Source: Metarhizium brunneum
Lineage: Eukaryota > Ascomycota > Sordariomycetes > Hypocreales > Clavicipitaceae
Direction: 5' to 3'
Assembly (NCBI RefSeq): GCF_013426205.1
Contig: NC_089422.1
Coordinates: forward strand, 3,038,001-3,102,000
Length of the DNA stretch: 64,000 bases
The notes beneath the pieces were generated by a model. It was not told where the DNA came from. It saw only the letters and a list, made by a program, of their open reading frames with translations, and did not search any database. Numbering within the stretch: the stretch's first letter is position 1; each line of letters opens with the position of its first letter. Below, in pieces: positions 23,888 through 36,500 of this stretch. The translations under genes and the position numbers were made by a program.

Positions 23888-24753
23888 ATGTCATCAGCGC
23901 TTCTTCGCACCACGCCCGTTGTGAGGGCCGGCCTGCGTGCCGCTAAGCCCATGGCCATGGCTAGCACAAGCTTCGTCCGTGGCAAGGCCACTCTGCCTGA
24001 TCTTCCCTGTAAGTCTATCCCAGTTGGCTCCGTCGCATCCGCATGGTTCTCGCACCGACGTGTATGGCTGGAGGAACAAATGTCGCTAATTCCTTGCGCG
24101 ATTGATTGCCCCCAATAGACGATTATGCCGCTCTCGAGCCCTTCATCTCCGGCCAGATCATGGAGCTCCATCATTCCAAGCACCACCAAACCTATGTGAA
24201 CAGCTTCAATGCCGCCAGCGAGGTGCTTGCTGAGGCCCTTTCCACGAACGACACCAAAGCGGCCGCTGCTCAAGGTCCTCTTCTGAACTTCCACGGTGGT
24301 GGCCACGTTAACCACTCCCTTTTCTGGGAGAACCTGGCCCCCAATGGAAAGGGCGGTGGTGGTGAGCCCGAGGGTAAACTTTTGGTATGTCGACCTAGCC
24401 CTCGTCAGCCTCTGGGGGCGCACGTGAATACTGACAATTGCTCGTTCGCGTAGACCGCCATCAATGAAGATTTCGGGTCGTTCGAAAACTTGAAGAAGCA
24501 GACCAACGCGACTCTTGCTGGCATCCAAGGCTCTGGCTGGGCCTGGCTCGTCAAAGACAAGACCTCGGGCACACTGTCTCTTGTTACTCGTGCCAACCAG
24601 GATCCCGTCGTTGGCAACTTTGAGCCTCTCCTGGGTATTGACGCCTGGGAGCATGCTTACTACTTGCAGTACCAGAATCGCAAGGCTGAGTATTTCAGTG
24701 CCATCTGGGAGGTCATCAACTGGAGCACGGTTTCCAAGCGGTTTGAAAAATGA
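23888..24753 (+). CDS. SOD2: Mitochondrial manganese superoxide dismutase, 228 aa, three exons
   Basis: Exons 23888-24008, 24119-24384 and 24454-24753; introns of 110 and 69 nt open with GTAAGT and GTATGT. The joins read DLP-YDYAALEP and [12 protein letters not shown]. The enzyme converts superoxide to hydrogen peroxide and oxygen in the mitochondrial matrix. Residues 1-33 form an Arg/Ala/Ser-rich presequence without acidic residues, ending near KATLPDLP. The four metal ligands are present: His58 in [11 protein letters not shown], His in [11 protein letters not shown], and Asp and His in [13 protein letters not shown]. The [11 protein letters not shown] and DAWEHAYY contexts fit the Mn/Fe family, with the Mn-type mitochondrial form most likely. 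The start ATGTCA follows CCACC. Confidence 0.96.
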
Positions 24754-24973
24754 AAAGCAGTGTTTGACATGTGACGAATGTAGCTGAATATATGTAATAT
24801 ATACACCTTGGTGACAATACTCAATGTGCGCGTAGCTCGCCAGTCGTCACAAAACCCCATGTTTCGTGCTCTGTTATCAATCGAGGCTAACAGCAGCACC
24901 ATTAGAAGTATAAGTTCCGAATTTCAGCATTGGCCCCAAAGAAACTCGAGCAGACGCTCTTGACGTCATTGTG

Positions 24974-25740
24974 CTAGGGGAGCTGGCATCGAACGACTCC
25001 TTGGTATGCTGCCAACTCGGCGGGAAATTCTTCACAGAAGATTTCGCTTGCATACTCATACCAATCAGAATTCTTGTCACTGGTGCGGGCTTCGAAAAAC
25101 TTTACATATTCCCACCAGTCTGGATACCAGCCTGCACAGTCCCAGCCCATAATGGCAATGATTTGGGACTTGTCAACTATTATATTCTTGGGGCAAATGT
25201 CGCCATGCGACATGACAAGCGGAGATTCGCGCCTAAGTTGCTCAGCAAGTGCAGCACCAACAGAACTGGGAACTGTGGCGTAAAAGGACGACATAAGAAA
25301 TGCTATAAACATGCTGTGAGTAGGGTTTAGCCGCACAGCCCAGTGGGTGTTGTTTTGATGCTTGTCCAGCATGAGGGAACATTTCCCAGAGGCAATAGAC
25401 CCCAGCTGCGCGTTTTGCCGTGGAGTCTTCCGTAATTGTGTGACAAATTTTCGAACCTGACGGGCTATATCATATTTCTGCGAAGCTGAAAGACATTTCT
25501 AAATATCTTCCAGCCGTGAGCCATGTGCCACGCGGTCTATGGAGTATTCATGTGCAGGGGCAAGCTGGCTGACTTCGTTCAACGTAGGCAGACGCAGCAC
25601 TGGAAGTCCCATTCGGCGCATTAGTTCGTTTACAAGCAGTCCGACGCTCGTGATTTGGTCCGTGTGTGTGGAAACTGCAGGAACAGACTTTTTGGTCGGC
25701 TTTGGCTCCAAGGTCAGCCGCAACAGCCAGCCTTGAAGCA
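24974..25740 (-). pseudogene. Aminoglycoside-phosphotransferase-family kinase, decayed
   Basis: One minus-strand frame, broken by a single TAG at 25499-25501, encodes much of an APH/choline-kinase-type fold. Upstream of the stop is the N-lobe part (LVNELMRRMGLPVLRLPT ... GSRLEDI). Downstream are the catalytic loop MSHGDICPKNIIVD and the segment AIMGWDCAGWYPDWWEYVKF. Family members usually have Trp after LEDI, so TGG to TAG is the simplest reading. They also have Asp where this copy has Gly (IIDWE-type motif, here IMGWD), which removes the metal-binding acid. The start of the N-lobe, including the ATP-binding Lys region, is not found in frame. The gene converges with SOD2. Fungal relatives are numerous and their substrates are mostly unknown. 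An intron around the stop is possible but no good splice pair is seen. Confidence 0.65.
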
Positions 25741-25749
25741 GGCTTGTGA

Positions 25750-28700
25750 GATATGTCGTGTGATGGCTAGGGGGAGGCGCTGTGCGACAGGGTTAGATGG
25801 GTCTAGAAGCTGAACATGGTGCTGAAATCACATACGGAGAGGGAAAAGGGCAGCATGTTGTCGACGGAGCCGGTAATCAAATGCAACATCTCCCAGGTTT
25901 TCTTGCTCGAGCAAGTCGCGGGATCGTTTTCGTGATGTAGTAGCGGACGTCTTAGTTGCATCGGGACGATCCGGCTTGGGCCTGGCAGCATTTGTATCCT
26001 TCAGTGCTACAACGTTTGAGCCGGTGATGCGAATGCACTTGACGCGTGGCGGATTTGGAAGCTCGATTTCTTTGGCGGAAGCATCTCTGAGCATTTTCTC
26101 CCGTTCGGGGTTCATCGCCATTGCAGTAGATGAGGAATCAGACTTTTCTGATGCCCAAACACACTTCGGGAGGAGACGTGCATCGAGAATCCCCAAAAGC
26201 CCTGCAAGACGAGGTTGGCCGCAGAATTTATGACGATACTGAAAAGACTGCCAATGTCAGCATTTGAGGCTTTAATTGTTTGCCGGGTGGAAACATGGAA
26301 TGCAGCTGGCGGCAGGTGCCAGTCACTTGCCAGGCCCCGTACCTTCTTGGACCTTGATTTCCCTGGCACCTGCAGCACATGTCCTCAGCATATCCAGACC
26401 AAGTAATTTGCATTTCGGTCTTAATATTGGTGAGCTCTACAAAGCATCTCCGCCTCTCTTAAACTACTTCCTAGACTCTAGTCACAAGGTCTTTTGAAGC
26501 GTGGTCGAAACAACCATCGAATACTGACGTCAATTCTGGATAGGTGCGGCGTCCTTTGTTCAATGTTAGCTAGACATCACCATCGTTAATTCGCTACCAC
26601 CGCGACAGTGCTCAAGTCTTGCGGCTTTTGAATACGTCACTTTCATCCATGGTTTGCAGCATGTGTCATCAACCACCTTGAACGTCAACGGCCGGTCGAT
26701 GATTGCCACCCGTCGGCGGCGTTATCAAGACAACCCAGAGGACAACCGGAACTCAGATGCCCTCTGACTTTGCTGACTGCACCATCTACTGGTGGTGAGT
26801 CGTGATCAACAGATCCAAATCTCAGGAAACGGGCTGATCTACACACCGGTACAGATTGCCTGGTCGCTACTTTGTGGGATGATTTTCTTCGGCTAAAAAG
26901 ATGTGAATTAAGCCACGGTTGGTGATAACCAGTTGGTAGAATATTGAGCCATGATGATATCAAGACAGATTAATGTCCCGAGCTATTGATACTCATTCTA
27001 GCCTCAAGTCTGCCGAGCTGTCGAGCCACTGCAGACGATCATCAAACACTGCGAAGACTACTGGAACAATGAATGCTGGGGCTTGGGGCACGTCAAATTT
27101 GAAATGAATGGAATAGTGGAAGCTGGATTTTGAAGTTTATTGAATTCGCGATGATGAAAAGAGTCGCATAGACCATCGATCGAACTTTCGGCATGTTAAA
27201 ACGGTTCTCAGAACTCATCCCTAACCCCCGAACGCCGACACTTCGGAATGAGATTAATCTACGCCGCCTGTGGAACGTGTAAACGGCCCTGGTCTAGATC
27301 AGATGCACATGGCCAGGCTGGCAGTTCATTAATGGCGCTCACGTTGAATGAGACTTATGGGCTCAAACTAGATTAAAATCCATCGCACAAATGCCGAATT
27401 TAGGTTCGGATGTCGACTGCATGCGTTACCGTGCTGCCGTTGTTACACTTGAAGGCGGTTACTGGCATCCTCACCGCCCTCTCTGGCTCGAACTTCTGGA
27501 CTTCAATCTGTGAGGCGTTATCTTGCGTCTATCCTCCAACGCCGCTCGCTTCTTGGTCCCATGAAATTCTCATACGGCATCCGCAAAGCTCACCTTGCCG
27601 AAACCGAAAGCCTGGGCTTGTCTGTCAATGCTGTGCTGTACTCGGCCTTTGGAAGTACGAAAGCATCCTACTTGAACCCTGAACGCTGGCAGCTCTTTTG
27701 ACATTCGACGGCTTTGAAAAGGATGAACAGCAGCATTTTCTCTGAAAATCATTTGGAGCCTATGACCCTGCGTAAGGATGAAAATTTTGACGCTCTTAAG
27801 AATCTACATCTGATACTCATAGTAGGCTCTTCAACCTCGACGTACTTTCCTATATACCGAGATGAATCTTGACGCTTATGTGCATCAAGAGGCAAATTGT
27901 GCTTGACCAAGTCAAGTCACCCGGATATCACCTCTGCAGGAATGAAGTACTGCCGCATTTCAGTTTCCAGCCAACCATACAATGGCATATAATTCTGGGG
28001 ATTGCGCGGCTGTCCCTGTTCGTATATACTCAGGTGTGGCGTCCCGTCTTCAGGTACTTAAATTTCCCCAACGGATTCGAAGGGATATGGGCAGGCAAAT
28101 TGACGAGCTCCTTGAACCCGGAAACCTTGGTTCCACAACACAGAAACGGCTCATTGCCGAAATCCGCTTCCCGTGCGGAATGACGGCATCAAGGTTTCCC
28201 AGATGTTATACAAGAGTAATTCGGCGATGGTAATCCTCTGTTTCCAGCACCTGATATCCCAGAAATGTGTTTATGCAGTATAGTGTCCAACTTTTATAGT
28301 GGCTATATGTCAGTGCTGGATGAGAGCACAACACGAGATATCGCTATTTGCGATGCAATGTAATTTTGCTCTGGGTAACGTTACGCAAGTCCATACATAT
28401 CTATGCAGATGGCTGGGGGCGACATTAAACTCACAAAAGCTTACCTGAGGTTGATCTTGGGTCTTCCGCAGACCCGCTGTTCGGACACCTTGAAACACCG
28501 ATCCATTGGGTCGGTACGCCAGTGAAGATATTCGAGCATGGTTTCTTGTGTCACTGGTATACGAAGGAACGGGAAGACTAGCCTGCGTTTGCTCATCTTG
28601 AACCGACAGTTTGGTAAGCGAACTGGGCGGCGCTTTGAACCCCCAACATTTCAGTCCGCATTGCATGGAGAAAAAGCCTGGCTACTTTGTCTCATCCTAT

Positions 28701-29003
28701 CCAAAACGCCGGATCTCAGACGTTTCACAGAGCTAGAAGTTTTGATGAGCACGCCAAATTTGGAAAGCGTCAACACAGCGTCAACATCACCGGAAACGAA
28801 CTGGCCAGGCCCAGGGCCACGGAGTTCTGCATCTCTCTAAACGCTTTCTCGGTAACCAATGATTTCGCCGACTCCTGTCTCACGCGTAGAGTCAAGGCGA
28901 GAAAATTATTGGAGTGGTGCAAGGGCAAGGAGTTTCTCACATTTCGGCAATGTCTTCTTAAACTTCCACATGTCTCTCACCAGCCCTTCTGGTTTCCGAA
29001 AAT
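25750..29003. other. 3.2-kb region with no supported gene
   Basis: Minus-strand frames at 25828-26196 (basic, with KTSATTSRKRSRDL) and plus-strand frames around 27410-28233 have somewhat protein-like composition. They match no family I know and lack clear splice continuity. They may be gene relics. The promoter of the Zn2Cys6 gene should lie at the right end. Confidence 0.4.
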
Positions 29004-30534
29004 ATGGCTATTACCATGGCCGATAGCATTATTAGGAAAGCTTGCGACCGTTGCCACTCCCAGAAGCTGAGCTGTAAACGAGTCGGCGACGAGGCCTGCG
29101 AACGCTGTGTCAGACTTCAGACCGAGTGCAAATCAAGTCCCTCTCTTCGCTATAAGAAGCAGCAACAGCAGCACGGCCAGCAATACCAACGCCAGCAGCA
29201 AAGAACCCCATATCAGAATCAACAGAAACCTCAAACACAACCATCAGCATATTCTACGCCAGTGTCAAAGCCCCCTGTCGGCAGGCGTTCGCCCAAGCGT
29301 CGAAGGACAGCTTGTGAGTTGGGTCTGCTTTCAGGAGAACAAGGCATGTTATATTACCTTGAAACCACAATGATATGACATTGTATTGTGCAGCTATTCT
29401 AATAGCCCCTTCTCGTCTATAGGAATACCAATCAATCAGCAGGCCGAGGACACATTGTCTGAGAAGCAGAGTGTCGTCGCCACTGAGGCATCGTTGGAAC
29501 CAGCAGACTTTGATTTTAGCCAGATTGAGAACCTCAACTTCTTTTCGCCCCCTCCAGCCGCTTCCCTGCCACACAACTCAGTTCCAGGAGGTCTTGACAC
29601 CTTTCAGCCTGTCCCCACGTTCCCAGACCCTTGGGATCAGCAGTTGAATCAAGCCGCCGAAGCATTCCACGCTACGCCAACATCTTTCCAACCCGGAGAC
29701 AACAGCGGGTTTCAATCAGCCGTTCCTACACTGAGTCTGACAGAGACTCCTCACAGTCAGTCTCTTGCAGAAAAGCGCAGAAGGCCCCGTCTTAGAAACC
29801 GACCGAGGCAAATTGCGTTACGCCAGATCGCAAACGCACCAGCCACACACATAGACCCCCCAAGTATACACTGGATGGCGCAATTATCTGAAATCAATTC
29901 TCGGCTATTGGACCTTGCGTCTGTCTTGCCCCAGCAGCAACCGGCAGCATGTAATTTTGACACCCTGGGCAGATCAAATGATGAAGCGTTTGCCAACCAG
30001 GGGTTTCCAATTGATGAGATGTTCAAGCTTACTCGACGAGTGGCTGATGTCCTCGACCGGTTGTCGGCAGGAGTAGGCGCTTCTGCAACCAGAATGGACA
30101 ACTCTGACCCCGGAAACTCCATGTTTGTTCTCTCGATATATGTCCGCCTGCTCGACATGTATCAAAAGGTGTTCAGTCTGGTTCGCATGGAACTGTCTCA
30201 AGTTGATTCGGAAGCTCTCTTCCGATTCTGGAGACTTCCTGACGTCCAAGTTGGGTCTTTTGCCGTGGACCCTTCTCCATCATTGCAGATGTCTCTTACT
30301 ATCCAGTTGGCAGAGGAGTTTCTCGCTCGTCTCCGAGTGGCGACTGCGGCCTTGGATCCTGCCTTGAGCAATGGCGGTGGAAGCAAAGGGGTATCTGAAG
30401 ACGGTGGGAGTGGCAAGTCAATGTTTTCAGATGTGGTGGACATTTCTTTTCGAGCTGTCAAGACGAAGGAGGAGAGCCTTGGGAAGCATCTCGCCGAGTT
30501 GCGGGATGAAATTGAGGCCTTTCTAAACCCTTAG
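29004..30534 (+). CDS. Zn2Cys6 transcription factor, AflR-like layout, about 483 aa
   Basis: Near the N-terminus is a binuclear zinc cluster, CDRCHSQKLSC followed by CERCVRLQTEC, with C-x2-C-x6-C-x7-C-x2-C-x6-C spacing. A Gln-rich stretch and a basic PKRRRTA motif follow. The second exon continues to the stop at 30534. Its middle (MFVLSIYVRLLDMYQKVFSLV and adjoining helices) resembles the regulatory region of AflR-type activators of secondary metabolism. Exon 1 begins at 29004 (an alternative ATG at 29016 has a better context). The junction is unclear: the consensus donor GTGAGT at 29314 gives an in-frame stop with either acceptor (29393 or 29422). A GC-AG intron, 29344-29422, keeps the frame open (SGEQ-G-IPINQQ) and gives 483 residues. 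No biosynthetic cluster flanks the gene. Confidence 0.75.
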
Positions 30535-33500
30535 ACATAGTGTTTGATGATGAGTTGGAAATCGGTACGGTGTAAACGATACAGATGCATGTATATCTGC
30601 CATTTTGGGGATAAAACTGCTTTCAAAGAGGTAGTTGGGTAAATTTAGTTGAAGGTTATACGTCAGTAGTCTAGTAGAGACTGGCACAATCCGAATCACC
30701 GCCTCTGTTTGCACATGGCGCTCGCCTACCACAAAATGTCCCTAGAAAGGAGTGAAACAGTAATACACTAATGGTGAGATTAGTTACAAAAAAGGGTCCG
30801 TTGTCCTCTCGTATTGTATAACTATCATAGAGTTGCACTTTCGTGGTGCAATCTCCCCATGACACACACCGCCCTGGAAGATCAATACGAACTCGGTAGG
30901 CACATGACTGAATCAAGGCGACAAACATTGACAGAAATCCATACCGGGACGTAATTGGTTTGAGGGCAGCCTCGCGTGACCAGATGGCAGTTCCGCGCCA
31001 AGCGCTCCCAAAGTCAAAATCATTCGAGGTCTGCGACGAGGCGCAAGCCAGGACACAAGCACTTTCAGTTGGCGCACGGCTTTTCAGCGCGACTTGGGGC
31101 CAAAAGTAGAGATGCGCCGCCTGTTTGGACCTTGATCGCCTTTTGAGCTGCCGAAATACACGCGTTCCCCCACCCACGGCGTTCGGTCCAGTGTACGGAG
31201 TATGCCGGATACAGCTCAATTGCCGTCGTAAAACTACCGAGAGAATCCCCACGTTGGATGAAGATGTGAAACATGCGCATTGAGCTTTCCATATGTATGT
31301 AGTACGTATATTCTCGCGACCAATGTGATGCCCGGCTGGCTTGGCGATGTACTATTGCCGGGAGCTAGGCGATCCGTCCGTCCGAAGCCGCGGACGTTCT
31401 AAGTCGTCACCGTTGCCAAAAAGCCTTGTAATTTTTTGTTCCCTTTGGGTCAAGGTTGACAAACTCCAATGGGCGCCGTCTGAACTGCTTTCTGTGAGAC
31501 AAATGTCAAAGCCTCTGCAGATGACTAAAAATAGAGCCCATCAACAAGGACTTGGGTATTTCGTGTATGTACGGAGTACGCACATACATATCGACTGCTT
31601 ACAATGCCTGCCATGGCCGCCAAGCCTATTAGTCCTAGGTAAAGAATAATCAGACGGGAGCCCCCAAATTGACAATGTGGGACTCAGCCCAGCCCTCTTT
31701 TTGCCGCGATAGCCATGCCTCCCATCACTTCGTCCGCCACCAAGACCACGGGTAGTAGCAAACATTAAGAGTTACGGTGTGGAAGGCAGGCGTTAAGAGG
31801 GGTGTTAAGGCAGGCCAGGGCGAAGAATGGGGGCCGTTTGTTATTGATTTCAGGGCGGCGGCCAGTGGGAAATGCGAGCTTTCCTGGCTAGACCCAAGCA
31901 AATTCTTATGCATGCCTGTTTGGTAATTATCATGTCTTGGACGTGGAAGAAGGGAAGAAGATCGGCAAAACGCCTGATACATTTCGTCACATTTCAAGCC
32001 CATGATGCGATCCATTTTTGCTGAAGAGAATGCCTAGCCGAGCGGAGCCTCAATGGCAGCACGGTCTTATGAGAGACTATTCTTCTGAGCGGCGTGATTA
32101 CGTTTTTTTCTTTTTGGCCCTTCTCTTGTAAGCGGCACCATGGGGACTGCGATATCCCGAGAGGGATTTCTGCACGGCTTGCAAAGGTCGTCACTTAGAA
32201 TTCGCCATTGGCCTCAAAGACGCAATCGTCAACGACCGGAAATGTCGCAACACAAGCCATTGTTGGCGGGTCGTTGCAACTCTGGGGGGGCGTGTTCCAG
32301 ACAAGAAGGTCTTGAAGGAGGATGCAGCCGCAGGAACGGTTCGCAGCTGATGTGATTCAAACAAGCCATACAGACTACTCCGTAAACGACCCTGGTATGC
32401 AGTTCCTCCAGTTTGCACACCCCCTCTTTCGAACGTCCATGACATATCAAGCCTGACATACCACAACTGGTTGGGAATTGCTTGGCCATAGCCTGTGACA
32501 ATAGTGTTGCTAAGCAGGTCAAAGATGCTGCCCGTGTGTATTCTCCCGCCTCTGCTGCCGGCCTATTGGTGATCTAGGAAATTTGGACTCGGTCTGTCGA
32601 GATGCAACGCGTCTTCTACTACAATGCCTGAGAGAGAGTGGCATTTGTTTCTTGATGGGCGTTTTCTGTCTTTATAAGTCAGATCTTGGCATCTTTTGAG
32701 CCTCAGAACAAATGACAGCTAAGGATCCTCTCAACATACCGTTTTGTTCTGTCTTACATTTGAACCGCTATCCCTTGTATTTTGATAGTAGATTCTCCGT
32801 ACTCGACTATCTCGACAATTCCAAGTCTCAGGTAGCTGAGTGCCAGGCAGATGACAGTGCAAGGAATAAGCGTGAAGTCGTAAACACCAAGCCAACCATA
32901 TCGCCTGTGAATTTCATTATCAAGGCGGATATGTATGCACGTATATCTTTTGTAAGTGAGCACACCTCCCACTCTAGTTTACAAGTTGGTTTCACCAAGT
33001 CTGCACTTACACTGCCTTGGAGATGATGTCGGGCGTATGCAAGGTTCAAAGTTATTTGGCCGCCGAATCAAGGACTAGTAAAGATGGTTCTCTCTTATAG
33101 GACAGCATGATACGACTCAGAAGAGTTCTCACGATCCAATTTCAGTGGCTTTCACGCCAGAATTAAAATGCTTCCCTCTAGACAAACGTATCTGCGGCCT
33201 GAACTGTGTGAAGTTCTGGCGTGCTAGGCAATCAATACCTTTCTCGTCTCAATGATAGAGGACATGTGGAGAGACTGGAGGTGACCACTTTCTTCTAGCA
33301 ATGGCACTGCACTACTCCGTACTTCATGCACATAGAATATACAATATGGGAAGGAAGAAAGAAAGAAGGAGGGAAAAGAAAGCAAAACCCGAGCAGTCAC
33401 AGTTGCTTCGACGAGGCATGTCTCAGACAACTGGTCACTGACTGACTGCCCGCTCGGCGTCCAATATACAGTACCAGGATATTTAATTTGATCTAGTCCT

Positions 33501-36500
33501 CGAAACCAGCATCGAGAGACAAGACTACCAACAACCAGGTTGTCGGGCTCGATCGGGGACCTCATGTTCCCAGGTATTGGTACAAGTAGCGTCATCAAAG
33601 GCTTATGGACATATGGACGTTTACTCCGTGTCTGGGTGCCTATTGTATTGTCGTCCACATTCCACAAATTGCCCAGGTTGCCTGGTACCTTGAAGATGTT
33701 CAGCCAAGGTTTGTTTCAAGCCTGGTTCCCATAGAGTCTCTCAGTAATGCGTACGGAGTATACCGCATTTGAACCCAGCCAGCTTGGAGCCAGCGAGAAT
33801 CCTGTTCAAAGACTGCAGTCGTCCTTTTTAGCCGAACACTTCAAGATGGCAAGGGTTCTTTTACATGCTCCCCACGTGTGTGCCTATGAATTAAATGGGG
33901 AACTCAAGAGGTGTCTTCTCGGTAAAGAATATTCGGAGCGACACCAAACACCAAGTCGCTGCGTACCTTTGCTACCGCCTCCACTTTTGAGACAACAACA
34001 CTTGCCCAAGAAACTTAGGTACCGAGGTACACTGTCGCCGTATCAGACGAGTGAAACCGGAGAGAGCAAAGCCAAATCGTCCGGTGCGGCACTGCTTGAT
34101 GCCATTCCGTCTTGATAGTCGGATCCTTGAGCCCTGTACTCTGCTACCGTAAGACCGACCATTCCTTTGAAGAGCAGAAACGAATCAAGGTCACTTTTTG
34201 CGCCAGCGTCCAGAGCCATCTGGGGAGTAACAGGGGCTTCGGCGTATGCTGTTCTGACAGATCCCGTCATGGAACCAGGACCCTTACCACCGGTCCACTA
34301 GGTTCAAGTCGGCTAGAAAGGCTCCCAGGTCCTAGGCCATAGGCAGGTGGCCTGCGGGGGCCCGTTCAATGGACCTTTGATGCCAGGCATAATACTTGAG
34401 AAGCAGCATCATGAAGCGATCTGAAGAAGCGGCAACCATGACGTGCCAGTACCACTTGCTCCCAACAACGTAGCACGTGTTCCAAAAAATATGCTCCGCG
34501 TTTTGCATGAACGCAGCCACGGCAGCAGGGCACCGGCATTGGCTTCAGCTACCCCCCCTGAATATGTACAATATACGGAGCAATAAAATGGCAAGACGGG
34601 AGAAGAGTTGTGCTGGCGGCACTGACGTCGTGCGACGGCTGCAACTCACCCGTTGGCAACTAGTAAGTGGACTAGCCACGGTAGCCCTGGTCTTAACATT
34701 GAAAAACCAGAGACGTGGACCTGGGGCGATGTTGATTGGTCTACTGTTACCGACCCCAGACAACCTTGCTGGTCAGGGCCCAAGTTTGAGCCCTTGGAAA
34801 CGCTCTATCACAACTGCGCCGTGTGTTCTAGCAAATAGGGAGTCGACGGTGTCGCGGCTTGTAGCGACCAGGGACGCCACCGAGGAGCCATGATTCGGTC
34901 AAGTGGCAGATAACTTCGTCAACCTGGGTCACTGACCCGCCGCGGCGGATGGACCGAGCCGTAGCGTCGGGGCCAACTAGTGCCTCTTGGTTTTGACACT
35001 AAACGCTATTTTTGAGCATTACTGGTACGAAGAGTATGTACAGTATGTTGTTGTGTTGTATAGTATCGCAGCCCTTGATGAAGTGGGCAATATAGATTCC
35101 AGTGATGCTTGAAATTCCATGGATTCTGTGAGACCGCTGCAAGGTTGACAAAAATGGCTGGCAGTGCGCATACATGATCCAAGCCTTGCAGAATAATTAA
35201 TATTTGTCAAGGAGCAACGGTATGTAGATCCTGAGGGGCGCTCCCATTGATGGACTGCGGCTGCCGGTATCAAGCGGCCACGAGCTGTTCGATTTCGGTT
35301 TCCATAGCCACAGAGAGACTGGTGTTGTAGCTAAGCTTTAACCTCACAAGCCGGACCGGACGCATACCAGTTCGACTACGTCGCGGTCGAATCTGACTTT
35401 CCGAATAGCTGTCAACTATGGTGCAGTATTATGATGTCATACAGTCAGCCCGGGCACGATAAACGTACTATAACTTACACTGATAGACGTGTTTTGGTAC
35501 TCATTCTTGCACTATTGGCTGGCGGCCAACGATCGCCCAGCTTCACCGGTTCCTCCATGAGGAAGGCGGTCGGAATAGTTACAGGGAGTATGCTGGTTGC
35601 CCAATGGCAATCAGATCCCAAACTATCGCGGATCAGTCGTCATAGTGCCCTTCTTTTGGATGCCATCCTGCCGTCAGCTTGAAGTTTACGAAAAAAACTT
35701 GGTCGCCTCAGCGGGGCCACTTCCAGTCTGGCACCACATTTCAACACATGGCGTGGTGGAATATTTTGAGTTAGACAAAGATCTCCGAGTAGCGTGAGGA
35801 AAGTCCCAGATCCAACCGACTGTTGTGTGTCAGGTATGCATTGCAGACTGGATTGTTATTACCATCCCCTAGCTATGATTATATCAGATGATGAATCATA
35901 CTGGAAATGAAATAGTTGGTCGTGTATAGCTCAGACACGGTTGTAGGTTGTCAGATAGCGTCGAACAACTGCAGAAACTTGACTTTCAAAAAAAAAAAAT
36001 TGACGGATTCCGGGATGTAACAACTCAAAATACACGCACTCCTCACGTATGCATTCCGAAAGTCGATGTATTGCTCGTCGTCTACCCACAGCATACTTCG
36101 GATTGAACATATTATGTGCCCTTCAAGATAAATGGCAGGGGGAACCCTTGGAACCGTGATGCTTGAAATTATGGAAACCGTTTGCTCGCCGCAGAATTTG
36201 GCAGGAGAAAATTAACTCTACTCCTGCGCATTCTAGGGGCGAGCATCACACCGTCGCTTGGACAGTATTCGGACATACGCCGACTTGGTCAGTAGGTCAG
36301 CAATACCGAGTAGAGCAGACGAAGCTAATGGCCAAAAGCATGGTGGGGAGCTCCATGTCATGGCCCCAACAACAACTGTCAAGGACCAGACGATATCGAA
36401 ACTGACTTGTGTGGCCATCCCGGCGAACTCGGGGTGGTACGTTGTGGGCTGGTCGAGGTCGTCAACTAGAAAGGAAACCTGTCGAATTGCAGGCCCGGTG

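Noticed and set aside
25828..26378. Minus-strand frames with a basic KTSATTSRKRSRDL segment
   Set aside because: Some coding-like character, but no family match and no splice path linking them to the kinase relic. Left as intergenic.
27410..28233. Plus-strand frames that might be an old gene
   Set aside because: Several stops, no recognised domain and no continuous spliced reading.
34240..34330. Possible tRNA T-loop (AGGTTCAAGTCGG)
   Set aside because: No matching acceptor, D-arm or anticodon arm around it. No tRNA is supported anywhere in the window.
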